A stretch of DNA of 64,000 nucleotides from Himantopus leucocephalus (Eukaryota > Chordata > Aves > Charadriiformes > Recurvirostridae), in assembly GCA_003993805.1 (NCBI GenBank), contig RSEF01000031.1:52375842-52439841 (forward strand), read 5' to 3'. Below, in pieces: positions 24,765 through 37,310 of the stretch. Numbering within the stretch: the stretch's first letter is position 1; each line of letters begins with the position of its first letter. The position numbers and the translations under genes are program-made. The notes under the pieces were generated by a model. It was given only the letters and a program-made list of their open reading frames with translations. It made no database searches and was not told the DNA's origin.

Positions 24765-27700
24765 TATTATAACAATGCAAATTGTGGTGAAATAACATAG
24801 CGGGTCATTTTCAAAGCAGTAGGATATTCATAAGCATCTATATACATATACGGATGGATGTATTAAACCACCCCTGGGATATACACAACAGTTGATTTTC
24901 AAGTTTATTTTAATATATTGAGTTTATGTTGATATTAACGTGAAAGGGTTGATTTGAAGTAATTGTTTAAAACACGTTTAATGGCTCTGTGGCTACAAAA
25001 ATGAATAAAAGTAGAGTAAAATATTACATACAAGTGGATAAACAACTATATTCAATATTTCCCCAGTTCTGGACAAATGCGGGGTGATTTTTTTTCTATG
25101 TATTCTAGATTTGGGGGGGAGCAGGAAACTACAAACAGGGAGTACCCTGAACCTGCAGAGGTGTCCTGGACCCAGACTGTCCTCACCCGTGCCCCACCGC
25201 TGTCCTGCCTTTTTTCTGCACTCCTTATTCGTCCCCTTATTCCATACGTGTTATAATTTTGCTTACCTAGCGTAATTCTCCTCTTTTTAAGAGAGGATTC
25301 TCCTTGCACGTGGCAGTCATGTCTCTCTCTGATACCTGGCGAAATAAACCAGTTCTCCGTTGCAGAATACACTCTGCATTCCCAGCCAGGGACTGGGTGA
25401 GTTTGCCACAGATAGGGCAAAGCGTTACTGGCTAGAATACTAATTTTTTATTCACAGTGAAATGAAACAACTGAGCCAAGAGTTGCCTTTTGGTTCCCGC
25501 TTTAAAAACGCTCTGCGCCTCCGTTTCACTCTACGCTGGGGACCGGTAGCTCGAGTGATTCTGCTAAAAGTGGGTACTGCAGTATGCAAGCTGTCGAGTG
25601 AAATATATTTTCACCTGAGCTGTATAAATATTTAACAAGTATATACTAACACAGCGATGATAACTCAGTGGCTGTGATAGTATGGGAAAGAGAGATTGTG
25701 TTTATGTTTTATTATTACAAACTCTTCTGTGGACATTTTCCGATTTATGGCTTTTTTTCCCCTAATTTGTTACTTTGCTCATACCTGACGAGGAACAAAG
25801 CGGACTAAGTTGCTCTGCTCTGGTTGGGTCAAGATATAAGGAAATACACCATATGCCAAGCTCAGCAGAAACCTGGTAGAGGCAGGATCAGTAATTGGTG
25901 CCTCACTTTAACTACAGATGTCTGACAACACGCAGGTTACTCTATCCCGCTGGAGTCTCGACGGACCGGCACCTTTTGGGAATAACTACTAATGAAGTCT
26001 AAAATTTCTCAGTAAACTTGTTAATAGGAGTCTCATCGTTGGCAAGGTACCTCTGTAGTTACTCTTCCAAGTCACGTAGTTTCTGAATAATTAACATCCT
26101 CCAAATTGCTCGAGCCACTTATTTAGGCCGGCGCGATGCGCGCGCGGCGTGCGGCAGGGCTGCAGCAGGCAGAAGAGCCGGGCAGCATCCTATGCACCCC
26201 TGACGCTGCGTGGGACCCCGCACTGCCGTACAGCGTTGGCCCCGCGCTGGTCTTTGGCCATCCTCCTTCTTGTTTGGCCTCAACTGGAATGGATTTCACT
26301 TTTCAGTTTGTTTTTTTTTTCCGCAACTTTTGTGTGTTTTTTTTTAAGTTGATACCAACATAACATTTCAGACTAAAGCTTTCCTTATTTTCCCGTTCTG
26401 CACCCCAGAAGTGCTGCTGCGCGTCTCTATTCTGTCATTTTTAAAAGACCCAGTAGAAACATGAGTAATGTTTCCTAAAAATGAAGAAGTAAGGGAAGAT
26501 AAAATCTTCATTTGTAAAAATCACACTTCCTCACAGCTTGAAACTTTTGAAAGTTAAAGCAACTAATAAAAAACAATATTTTACCTTTCTTCTCCATCAG
26601 AAGCAGAGACTAAATAAGTGCAGGCAGGGGTAGTGAAAAAGGGACACGAGACCTCCTCCACTCCTGGTATTTTAAATTTCATCTTTTCTTAATGAGGAAA
26701 AGAAAAATATTTTAAAAGGAAGTAAAAATAATAGCGTGTTCCCCCCCACTTGTTTTTGCAGATTTTCTAGCCCTTTTCAATTCAGTACAGAGAGAAATGT
26801 AGAAGTTTGATCTTTAGGACATTTCCTGAAGAGAACAAACTAAACCAACCAAGAAATCCAACAACGCTGCATATTTTTTTCCAAAACCTGTATAAAAAAA
26901 GACCAACTTTTATAAACTCTAGGAGTTGTATTTAAAAAAAAGAAAAAAACTTACATGGTACCATAGGGATTGTTTAAAAGAGCCAGAACAAAGGAGAATA
27001 AAATATTCTTGGTAGATGCAAGTCACCTTCAGGAGTGAAGTAGGAAGGAAAAGAAAGTCCAGGGAAGGTCTTGGAGCAGGTTCTTTTTTAAGCGCTGTGT
27101 TTCAGAGCAAGCAACCCAAATACCTACACAGGGAGGGTCATCTCTTTCGCTGGGCAGTGTTCGTAACAGAGGCAGGGGCTGAGCATCAGTGGAGTCCACA
27201 GGAGGGGGTTTCGCGCCCCGGCAAAGCCCCCCGGGATCAGCTGTAATTCAGACAGCCCCTGTGGACCCGATTTATAGGGGTCCCTCGGCTTCCCCGCACC
27301 CCTGTATCTTACACCCTTTGCTCGGCCACCGCACAGGACGGTCCACGAGATGATGTTGCTCAAGTTTGTGCGCCGGGGGATCTTTCTACAGCGGATGTTG
27401 GAGGCATTAAGCACTTTAACATCACTTTGGCTTCTTCTCATTCAGAATAAAGAGTGGGAAACCAGCTCACCCCGGGGAAGGCAGTTGTGAACTGGGTTTA
27501 AAGACGAGTAAGCTGTCAGGGGAAGTGATGGGAATAACGCGGTCCCGCATCCCGGAGTGGTGGGGTGACACGGCCACAGAGCCCGAAACACACGTTCCCA
27601 CACGCTGAGCTGAGGGTGTGACCCCAAAACAGAGTAAATTATCAGGGCTTTAACTGCGTAACTTGCCCTGACTGTAGTGGGTATTGCGGGGCTAAAACTT

Positions 27701-29120
27701 TAAGCAATACCTTACAGATTTATGAGATAATCTCTTGGAAATGTTAAAAACATCACATTTTTTTGCCTTTGTTTTCTGAATCCTGTGATCATATGTAGAA
27801 CTGGTCATGATAGAGAAGGTTGTTTTGATAACCTCGTGGTCCAGTTACAGAGATAATACAGGCTGCAGTGATCCCAAAAAAACACAAAATAAATAAAAAA
27901 AAACTAAAACAAAACCATGTGGAACTCCTAAAACTTTTTTTTTTGCATAGGTGAGCAAAACTTTGGGGTTTTTTTCCCCAGAGTAGAAGCACATTCCTCA
28001 GCATGGTTTGAAATAACTATCTTAAATCTGCACTCTGACTGTATATACTGCAGAAGAAGTCCCTCTACTCAAGTGTAGTGCATTTATGTCTGCACTCACA
28101 CAACTGTTGAAGGGCAGCTGGCATGTCACAGCTTTGAAGACTTTTTGCCTCGTGTTTGCCATGTCTCTGTTGTTCCTCGTGAAGAAGTTGCATAGGTTAT
28201 TCTTGGAAGGTGACATACGTACCTCGCCTGGTACAGAACAATGGTGTTGGGAAGACTGTAAATGCGTTACAAAGCTCTGCAGCGACCTGTTCTGTGTTCT
28301 TAAGTAATGGGGTTTGGAAACATAAAATGTTCACCATGGCCCCAGTTCAGGAAAGTACCTGAAGCAAGATGCCACGGGACACGGGGCGCCGTTGCATCTT
28401 ATTGAATTTAACCCAAGTCAGGGCTGCACAGCGTCCTGCGCGACTGAAGCCTCAGCCGTATACACTGCTTTCAGCGCACGCTGAAATCTTTCGGGGAGTT
28501 TAAGCTAAATTTTCAAATCCGTAGGCTTCAATTTCGTGTGTGCAAAATAGGTAATTCTGAATATACTTCCCTGCTGTGTGACCCGCTGTTGTGTTTGTAA
28601 TCAAGTCTTCCAGACAGGTAGTTTGTGTGCACCTGAATAAGATAGTTCTAAAATAGGGAAGCTGTGTGTGCTCAATGGATATTAGTATTGTTGGTGTAGT
28701 AAAACACGGAAAAAGTAGCGGCTCCATGACAGCTGGGCAGTGTTATGATCCTACCCAACAGTCAGTGTTCTGCGTTAAGCCAGAAATGTATAGAAGAGTG
28801 TAGATGTGGTATTTCATCAATAGAGTACAAGTTTTTTGAACTTTTTAAGTTTTGGAAAGTTAGCAGCTCCCTTTAAGAAGGAAATGAGAAATAGTACGCA
28901 GTGATTTTTACCGCACCGTAGTGTTGCAGAAACGCCTCCGGAGTCGGGGGTGATGGGGCTGCATCACCATCGCACACCTCTCCCCCACACCCCCCCGCCA
29001 ATTCCTCCCTTCTGTCGTAATGGGGGAGAAATTGATTCCGAATGTGTTTTCGTGACCCCCTACTCCATACATGTTAGCACCTAACCTTAAGCGGTGTTTC
29101 TACAGTCTCGCCTGTATTTA
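24765..29120. other. Non-coding stretch with one small CpG cluster
   Basis: No gene or recognised repeat. A short CpG-dense patch is at 26125-26245 (listed separately). A-runs at 26880-26950 and 27890-27905 are simple sequence. The overlapping frames at 27016-27441 have no recognisable content. Confidence 0.5.
26125..26245. promoter_or_regulatory. Small CpG-dense cluster
   Basis: By eye there are about 20 CpG in about 120 bp, including GCGCGATGCGCGCGCGGCG near 26131-26149, in otherwise AT-rich surroundings. It is too short for a formal CpG island, but the retained CpG density suggests unmethylated, possibly regulatory DNA. No TATA box or exon could be tied to it. Confidence 0.35.
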
Positions 29121-29490
29121 CAGTAATTATATGCATAATGTAGCATATTATTGTCTGGACTTCCTGTTTAATCAGTACAGAGCTTCTTACAAGTGCAGCT
29201 GAAAAGGGCAAACAAAATTAAAGCTTTATATACCAAAACAAGTTTGATTTGCTAAGCTCCCAGCATTCCAAAGTACACAGATTTGTTCCACCAAGTTTTG
29301 CGATGGCTTGCAGATGGGCAATGATTAATCAGAGAGCTAACTGTGAAGTAGTTTGCAATTAAACTGGAAAGCTCTGAAGCATGCTAATTGAATCAGAAAA
29401 TTAGAGACACTGAACAGTAATTGGCTATTTCTCATGCAGCAGGTGCCAGGCCACTCATCTGTGGAACAAGGTATTTAAGGCGCATTAGCA
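29121..29490. promoter_or_regulatory. Enhancer-like AT-rich block (candidate conserved element)
   Basis: About 370 bp without repeats or frames and with a dense mix of factor-type cores: ATGCATAAT, GTTTAATCAG, CAATTAAAC, ATGCTAATTGAATCA, CAGTAATTGG, a TTTGATTTGC stretch and an E-box CAGGTG. The texture of evenly spaced homeodomain, SOX and POU cores resembles vertebrate developmental enhancers. Conservation was not tested. Confidence 0.35.
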
Positions 29491-30520
29491 CTAGTAAAAA
29501 TACTTCTTGATATGGAACAGTCAGATTTTCTGCTCATTTTCACCATGGATGTCAAAACACACAGCTGTGATGTCTGCTGCCCACAGCTCATGTGGCAAGA
29601 GTTTTAGCGGGGTCGTCATGAGCCTACATGTGTGCGATGTCTTAGATCAGGTCGAAGTTGAGGTACCTGAGTACCTTCCGAGTCCCTGCAGATGAGCAAA
29701 TCCCTCCTTTTTTGGTTTTTTTCTTTTTTTTTAAAGTGAACATCGCGTAATGTTTTTAACAGTCCAGGTTGTGTGGTTGATCATCGTGTGCTAATAACCA
29801 CTTCCAGGCTGCGGCGGGATCGGCTCTGCACCTCGGGGTCCTCCTCCATAAACCGAGGTGGCGCTCGCTCTTCTGCTGCCGTGCCCGTGGAGGTCCGCCC
29901 CTGGAAAAGGGATGCGTGGACACTAGGCGATAGCGGCGCGGGTCTTTGCTGCGCCATTCTGCTTCTCAGTCTTTGCTGAAAAAAAAAAAAATGAGACTTT
30001 TTTTTTTCTGTGCACTGCTTATGAATGTGGAGATTAGTGGAGTGTGGATTACTGAGGTTCTGCGAATTGCATTAATGAGGCACCATCACTTCTGTTTCGT
30101 TCTTCTTCAGATTTAAAAAATTGCGAGTTTCTAGTTGAATATTAGTTGAGGGCATCAACAGTATAAATCTAATACTGCTGTGAGCTTAGTAGATGCATAA
30201 AGCCAATTCATATCATGTCTCAGCATGAGTTTATATCTTCTAATTAGTACCACCATTTTATAGAGAGCACATGCAATGAAAGTTTGTTTGCCGTGCCAAC
30301 AGGGACCGGAGCACATACAGTAGTTTTGCTATAGTAGAGTGATGGTGCTGTATGAGCATAAACGACTTGTAGCCTGAGCAGTAGGTAACCAGAAAAGAGT
30401 GGGATTTAATAAGTGAAATGGTGGAGAGTTTTTACAGAGATATAACCATTTTCAAATTAGACTGGGTGGGGCACGTGATTTCTTTCTTCGCGACTAATTA
30501 GAGCTTGGAATGCTTATTAG
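29491..30520. other. Non-coding stretch
   Basis: No gene. There are T- and A-runs at 29715-29735 and 29979-30010, and a moderately CpG-rich patch at about 29810-29945. No repeat family recognised. Confidence 0.5.
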
Positions 30521-30800
30521 TGAATAAAAAAAAAAGTATTAAAATACAAATGCACTGCATCATATTACTCTGAGTATCGAGAAGCAGAATATTACAATAT
30601 TCAAATGCTAATCATATCACTTAGCAGATGACTGCAGAAAGTAGTGTATTTGAACTGAGACATAAATTATAAATTGTAAACAGTGCATAGGGGATATGTT
30701 ATAACTGTGTCTCATTTAAATTAAGGCAGGGAGTTTTCTCTGAAGCAGATTATGTGCCTTCATTAAGTTTTAAAGTCCCCTCTATAATGTTTTATTAAGA
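30521..30800. promoter_or_regulatory. Enhancer-like AT-rich block (candidate conserved element)
   Basis: Repeat-free AT-rich DNA with ATTCAAATGCTAATCATATC, TATTACAATATT and CATAAATTATAAATTG cores and no frame. Assigned on composition and motif texture only. Confidence 0.3.
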
Positions 30801-32740
30801 TCACTTGGCACAGTGTTTCCCAAACTGGATGTTAGCAATATGTACTGGTGGAAACGGCCGCAGCGGTGGAAGTGGTTCAGGTGCGTCGCTGCGCTCCACG
30901 GCTTTGGATGCTGTTTGCATACTTTCCAACCAAGTGCTCGCGCACGTACGCCGGCGACTTTTCCATCCAATACCCCTCCCCAAAAATCCCAATGCCTTTG
31001 CTTTCTTTACTTGAAAGCAGCTCCAAAACATTTACATGATCAATGTTTGTTGCTGGAGGGATGAAGTTTGCTCTTCCATGGACAAGTGAGAACATATTGA
31101 TCATTTTATTCTATTTGCTATTTCTAAATTCAATATACCTCTGGAGTCGATAAGCGAGATCGAGAGCATATTCTTTTTTTGTGTGCCTGCTTGTAGCTTG
31201 TTCTCAAGATCCAAGATACATTTTTGATTAATCACGAATGCTCTGGGGTCACGGAGAGCAAATGTGTTTGTGGAGTGTCAGCTGATGCTGTCAGATAAAT
31301 GTCTTAAGCTTAGCCAGGGTTCGTGCCCCAGCTTTAGGCTGTGCCAAATGTCTCCCCTTGTTGAGGCAGATAACAGCTACACTGGAGGCGACTGAGCTGT
31401 TTGTTCACTGAAAGGGCTGACCTTGCCATATGGGGCTACAGGCAGGTGAAGGAAAACACCGGCGATGTTTTAATTGAAACTTTAAAAAATCTTAACTTTG
31501 TGCATTTTCCCCGTCTTCAGTGCAAATGATTTCCGCATTCCCGCGGCAGTTCTCGGGCCGGTGGCTACCTGACCGCCGTGGTCTCCTCGGCGGGTCCCGC
31601 TGGCCGCCACCGCGAGCCGCCTTTGATAACCCCCGTGTCTTCTGGGAAACTTCTGACAAGGTATTTTTACACTCCCCCAAACAGGGGAGAAGCCCTGCTG
31701 GCAAAAATAAACATTTTTAGGGACAGTTCACATTTCGGTTCACGGAGTCTCCCGTAATCTCGAGCGGGTGGCCCGGAGAGGGGGGTGCATGAGAGGGATG
31801 CTCAGCGGTGCCTCCCCTCGTCCTGGCAGGCTTTTAGCATCCCCGTTAGCTCATCCCTAAGCGGTTGGTCCTCCATAATTAGTCGTCAGACGCAGATAAG
31901 GAGCAGCGACACGATTGCTAAGCCAACGCCTGGCGAGCGCGTCGCACCACGGCTGGTTGGTAGCGCTGAAGGCAAAAAGATGGATCATATGGCAGTGCAT
32001 AAATAAGTGAAAACTCCCAGGGCTACTTGTGGGCATTTGTTATAAACCACCTCGAGTCGGTGCTTTCACTCCCTCCCATCTCCCCAAAAAACGTGTTTGT
32101 TCTTTGCTCCAAAGATTATGCTCCACTTTTTCTTCCCTCGCAAGAAGTTCATACTGTCATGGGTAAATCATCGGGGCTAATTAGACGCAATAACGCTGCA
32201 AAAAATTTCAAAAAAAAAAAGATATAACACATCTGTCATGAACTCCCACCAGATCTCTTGGAAATGAGACATTTTTAATATTTTATGCTGAACACAAAAT
32301 ATCTTGAGGAAATGGTTTTATATTCTGTGTACCAAAACAAAACCTTCAGTGTCAAACGAGTAATACTGTCTAAGCAGCCCCTTAAATGCCTTTATTTCAA
32401 GTCTCTCCCCTCCTAAAATACAAATTTCGTTCTAATAAAATGTACTCTCTATTAAAAAAAAAGTTGCAGGGAATAATGAAGAAAGTGCAGTGTATGTCTG
32501 AAATTTTATTTGAAGCCTGGAGTGCACCCTGCTACAGGAACAGACGTTGCTGTTTTTAGAGTGAGTCTTACAAAAAGAGATATTTTTTTTTAATGAGATG
32601 TTTTCAGCTAACATCTAAATCAAATTAAATGCAAATATTTTGCATTTTAAACTAATTTTAACTAAACCTCTAGCTGCTTTTGTCCTAAAAATAACTTTGT
32701 CTTCCTTAAACCAATATTTAACACAGAGGTTTAAATCATG
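30801..32740. other. Non-coding stretch with a CpG-rich core
   Basis: CpG density rises at about 30855-30965 and again at 31530-31960 (listed separately). Multiple overlapping frames of 60-83 codons at 30782-31104 on both strands are composition artefacts. No repeat recognised. Confidence 0.5.
31530..31960. promoter_or_regulatory. CpG-rich segment, possible unmethylated regulatory DNA
   Basis: Two CpG-dense patches (31530-31625 and 31735-31960) are separated by a plainer stretch. The first holds about 16 CpG in 95 bp by eye, including CCGCGGCAG, GGGCCGGTGG and CCACCGCGAGCCGCC. No exon, TATA or repeat is seen. It could mark an unannotated promoter or a CpG-rich enhancer. Confidence 0.35.
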
Positions 32741-33060
32741 TTCTCCTACTGTATGTTATTAACAGTTAAATGTTTTGCATAATTTGTCTGCCCTGTGTAC
32801 ATGGGGGAGAGATGATGTGAGAGAGACACATTTGAACAATTTCAGTGGGTAAAAGCTGAGCAAATCCCCTATTCCATGTTTATTCTTAGTGGCAGGTCAC
32901 AGATTAATAAAAATACTTACCTGAGTGACAGGCAAATGCACTTAATCAACTTCCATGAATCCCAGTAAAGTTCCAAATCATTCATTTAAATACCTAGCCT
33001 GAGACATGTTCTTTAAATAGATCGGTAATCCTTCTTAAAACGAGAAACATATCCAGCTTG
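32741..33060. promoter_or_regulatory. Enhancer-like AT-rich block (candidate conserved element)
   Basis: Repeat-free sequence with TGCATAATTTG, GAACAATTTC, AGATTAATAAA, a TGACAG core (MEIS-type) at about 32929, CACTTAATCAAC and CATTCATTTAAATA. No frame. Called only on motif texture. Confidence 0.3.
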
Positions 33061-33399
33061 GCACATCTGCAAGTGTTTCTACCTGATGACTGTGTTATTC
33101 CTGACGTGCAAAAATACATCTTTTCTCCAACACGGTATTTGTGTGCACCATTTCTGCAGCTTTTTTTCCCAGGACAGCCACCAGTACGTTTTCAGCTCCG
33201 CTACGCCTTAGAAATTGAAGCAGCATTGCCGTGTGGGAGCCCCGTGTGAGGAAGGGGCTCAGCACTTCGGTTCAGCAGATGGAGGGAGGGTCTGTGCACG
33301 CTGCAGAAGTGACCCTGAGCAGGTCGTGGTGACTGCGATGGTATGGAGGCACCTTACACCACCGTGGTGGTCCTTTGTGTCAGCTTGGGGGAGGGGGGA
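33061..33399. other. Non-coding stretch, nothing recognised
   Basis: Two short overlapping frames (33058-33249 and 33215-33403) have no recognisable domains. No repeat is seen before the AT microsatellite begins. Confidence 0.5.
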
Positions 33400-33485
33400 A
33401 TAATATATATATAAAAAAAAATTTATATTTTTTTATTTTTATTATTATTTTTATATATATGTATGTGTATATATATGTGTATATG
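33400..33485. repeat. AT-rich simple repeat (TA/TTTA/TATG mixture)
   Basis: An 86-bp low-complexity tract: (TA)n, then A9, T-rich TTA/TTTTA units, then (TA)n and TATG/TGTA units. It is close to self-complementary around A9-TTTATAT-T7 and may extrude as a cruciform. It is ordinary microsatellite material. Confidence 0.9.
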
Positions 33486-36400
33486 ACTGCCCTCAGGCTC
33501 GGCTCAGCTGGAAAGGCAGGGTAGGAAAGGTGAATGAAGAAATAAAGTTATCGACGGAATTAAATCAAAGAAACAACAGAAGTCTTTATCAGCAAATTTA
33601 TCAGTACAGTTGTGCTAAAGGTCTACTGCAAACAGCTTATTGACCCAGGTCCTGCCTCAAGTTATTCCTTACAGGGGACACAGCGTTACTTGGGTTATTA
33701 AATGTTCAAATTAGCCCACCCAAGTTATGACTTACGTTCCGCTTTATTGTTTCTTCCTGGTCCTGTCCCTTTTCCTTCTGGTTTGCAAATTGTCTGAGCG
33801 TGAATTCCTTCAGCAGCTGCTGAATCAGACCATAGGCAGATGAAAGTAGGAGAGACAATGTTAAAATTTAAATGGTTTAGGCAGTCTGCTACCACAGATT
33901 AATTTCTGAATGATATGACCAGCTTTATTCAGCCTCAGAAGGCAGCTCAGAATAGCTTTTGTCTATTTAGGGTTCATCCGACAAGCGGTTGTGTTTATGG
34001 GGTTGATCCATGAGTTGAGTACTGCCGGCGGGATGTGCAGCACATCCCTGGCTCAGGAGCTCCAGGCAGGGTAGTGGCAAGGTCCTCTGGCCTTTTCGAG
34101 GCCTCTTCAGAAGTTGGGTGATGTGTATGTATGTTCTTACTTCTAAATTTAAAGGTATTTTTATTTGGGGACTGTCTGACTAGAGGAGTTGCCGAGTTTC
34201 ACAGTCAGCATTCACTTTGTCCTGTTAACTGTGTTAATTCAGGTACCATCTCATTGCCCTTGCGTCTTGAAGTTCGTGGTCTGGTTCCCTTGCAAACAGA
34301 GTTAATTAATTCCACTGCTGGCTTTTAATGAGACATAAAGAGAAGATAAGACTACGCTGCTTGTAGTCAGAATACGACTTTAGTGTGTCCTACACGGGAA
34401 TGAATATTTGTGGCTTACCACCTCAGCAGGGACAAGAGATACTTGCTTTGCTAAACTCCATGAGAAAAGTTGTCCATCCTGTAGCTACAAAAGAAACTTA
34501 ATAAAGCTAATGAGGTAACTTGGAAAAAGAGCTCAGGCATGGCTGGGCTAAGTCCCAGATAAGCATCAGTCAAATCAGGTTTACAGAGGAGGTGTCTGGT
34601 TTGCTCAGCAGAAATGTGAAGGACCTCTCTCTTCCCAGCGGGGACCCGGGCTCTCTGAGGCAGGCTCCGCTTTTCTGCAGAAGGAGAAAAGGCAAGGTAC
34701 AAGCTTTCCTTCAACCAGTCAAGGCAAGTGAAGGCCAAGCAAGAACATACATTCAAAGGATGGGAAGATAAATCCACATGGATGTGTGCTAGCACAGGGG
34801 CAACGGACACCTTGCGCTGGCTTAGACCTCTTGGACATGCATGGCATGTCAGTATTTGATCTTTCCTGGTTCTGAACACGAAATGTCAACCTCCTTTCTG
34901 TTTCTATTGTCCATCTTTGCTCGAGACAAGTCCAGAGCTTCTGCAGGTGCCTGCAAAAAGGATTTCTTGACAGAGCTATCAAAGGGTGTAAACCACCAAA
35001 ACAGGTTTCCACCATCAACAGTGACATGTTGATGGTGGAAACCTGGCAACTGTGTTTTTCCAGCGGTTCTCAGCTGACCCTGTTAAGGGAAGCCACTGCG
35101 GGTTAGGCAGAGCTTCACAACGCCTGGTCCACCTTGGCAGTGGTACATGCACTGGGTTTGCCCTACCCTTGGCGTGGTCCTCCCAACTCGTTTGGCAGTA
35201 GAGGTACTTGTCCAAAAACTGAGTGTTGTGTCCTGCGAGGCTGCTTTTTCCAGCTTGAGACAGCCAGTGTGCTTAGATGTGACCTCACTTCATCAGCTCA
35301 CTTCCATCCTAATTCTGCACGACATGACAGCCAGCTCTGCCCCCAGCCCAGCCCAACATCAGTTCTCCACAGAGATCATCCTGGACATGAGAAAGCTACA
35401 CAGATGACTCAACCTGAGCTGTGGTGAGAGCAAAGCCAGATGGATGCAAGTTCTGCTTCAAGAAAGAGAGCTTGGCAGTCAGAGTTACAGGCAGGTTATG
35501 GTAGGCATTGTGCAAAGTCCTGCTGCATTTTGAAATCCAATATATAAAAAAGGTGTAATGTGCAGATACAGTCAAAACCCTGTTGTATGGCGGTGACAGT
35601 GGTTGTCAAAAGGACCAGCAGCCTGATTACTTGGAGTCTTCTCAGGCTTCTCAGCAAAGGAGAGCTTTGTTGAAGAAGTTGAAGGAAGTTAATCGAGTAG
35701 TTTTAATAACCTGCAGCAGTTTATGAAAAAGATGGCACCAGGTCAACACTTGGAAGGCTGTGCAATGAGCTGACGGGAGGCAGGAGTGAATTTGGCATGA
35801 GATGGGTGGGTTAGGCAACAGGTAGGTCACTCATGTATGTCTGCGTTAGTAAACTGAAGAGCCTGAGAATGGTCCCGAGTGTCGGGATACAGCTGCCTGT
35901 GCTGTCACACTCCTCGTGCAGTTGCTGGTGCGCCTTTGCCCATGCCAAGGGATGCTCTCCAGGAGCAGGATCTCCCTGGGGCTGTTCCCCAGGGGCGGCT
36001 GGATGCCATCACCCTGTTTGGGGGTTGGGGAGAGTTTAGACTAGGGAGGACAGACACGGGCGATTCAGTGCCAGCTGGATGCAGTGCTCAACAGTACTCC
36101 TGCTTATGCTTAATTTATCAGCATAGATGAAGCCCGTGGGCTCTCAAAGTTAAAAAAAAAACCCCTTCCTTATGTTAGACTTGATCAAGAAAGCAGAGCC
36201 AGTGAAGGATGCAAAGAGAAGAGTGCATAGTCAAAGCTGTACAATACGACATAAGGTCCTATGGTGACCTTCAGGAGGGGTATCTGCAGGGCAGGGGTTC
36301 ATTGGCAGGACTCGAGGGAAAGACAATGTGGTGGCCATGGTCATGTCGGTGAGCCTGGGCGGTAGTGCTGGTCTTAACGAGGGGGGTGAGAATGGTTTTA

Positions 36401-36580
36401 GGGATGTCACACAGGATTTGCACAACCATGGTAGCCAACGTGAGCCAAGTGTCGGTCCCAGGAAATACAGAGAGAGCGTGAGACTTCATATCAATGAGAA
36501 AAAAACTGTTTTATATTGGATTTTTACCTTTGTTTTCAATGTCCGTTAAAGACATACATTTAGCAACATAAATGCAACTC
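33486..36580. other. Non-coding stretch containing a perfect hairpin
   Basis: No gene recognised. The frames at 34451-34879 (minus, 142 codons) and 34719-35427 on both strands lack domain signals. The perfect inverted repeat at 35002-35045 is listed separately. An A-run lies at 36150-36160. Confidence 0.5.
35002..35045. repeat. Perfect hairpin: 19-bp arms, 6-base loop
   Basis: CAGGTTTCCACCATCAACA at 35002-35020 is exactly complementary to TGTTGATGGTGGAAACCTG at 35027-35045, with GTGACA as the loop. Neither arm extends by a further base pair. A 19-bp perfect stem in ordinary unique DNA is far beyond chance for this window. The usual source of such structures is a template-switch event during replication, or a small recent inverted duplication. 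The stem is too short for a typical pre-miRNA. Confidence 0.95.
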
Positions 36581-37050
36581 TTTCAAAGCTGAATTTCTTA
36601 TTATGATTATGTAAATGTTGCGAGTTGATTAAGTCTTTGTAGTTATGTTTTGGCTCGTAGCAACATCTTTATCAGCAGCATAATTCATACTGTAGCAGTT
36701 AGTATGACACTAGAGAGAAGTATCAGTTTATTTCTTAGAGCTAATTGGCTTCACTACATAGTTCAAAAATCATTGGCATCTAGTCAAACCCTACTCTCAG
36801 AAAATGCACCACACTAATAAACTCAGATCTGGTATTAGCCGTATTGTTAGTAAATTCAAATGAATGCGTATCCCACCTATATCATTATTTTAAAGCTGTG
36901 TGTCACAATGTAAATACTAAAGCAATCAGATTCAGCAGGTCTGTTTTGTCTATCAGATGCATGGCTGTCGCTCTCATGGAATTGTTTTGGAATTGCGAAA
37001 TCAATTTCTTTAATCATATTTTTACTCTTGTGTATTTTGGGAAGGAAAGA
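36581..37050. promoter_or_regulatory. Enhancer-like AT-rich block (candidate conserved element)
   Basis: Nearly 470 bp of repeat-free AT-rich sequence with cores such as GAGTTGATTAAG, GCATAATTCATAC, GAGCTAATTGGC, AAAATCATTGGC, GGAATTGTTTTGG and TCTTTAATCAT. The 72-codon frame at 36844-37062 has no domain. Called on composition and motif texture. Confidence 0.35.
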
Positions 37051-37252
37051 CATGTAGTGTAAGCATTCTCAGTAGTGAATACGTTTTGGCGGAGGTTAAG
37101 CAAAAGATAGGCTGGATATAACCTCAATAAAAAGCTGTAATTGTAAAAAATTGGAAATTTACCTGGGGTACAAAGAAGGAAAACATCAGTTTTTATTTTA
37201 CATTTCAGTTGCAGGTTTAGAGAAGGCAAAGACATGGCATCAGCCACACTAG

Positions 37253-37310
37253 TCTCGTTTCTTTTTCTTTTTTCTGCTCTTTTTTTTTCTTCTTTTTTTT
37301 TTGTCTGTAG
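37253..37310 (+). repeat. Pyrimidine-rich tract ending in an AG
   Basis: TCGTTTCTTTTTC, then T- and C-only stretches, run to TTGTCTGTAG at 37301-37310. It has the look of a strong 3' splice site, but the following sequence (TTTTAAGCAG) opens no credible coding exon. A non-coding exon cannot be excluded. Confidence 0.5.

Noticed and set aside
27940..27980. Splice-acceptor-like T-run ending in GCATAG
   Set aside because: No credible exon follows and the next bases (GTGAGC) look like a donor.
35002..35045. Hairpin as a microRNA precursor
   Set aside because: The 19-bp stem and 6-base loop are too short for a normal pre-miRNA, and flanking bases do not extend the pairing.
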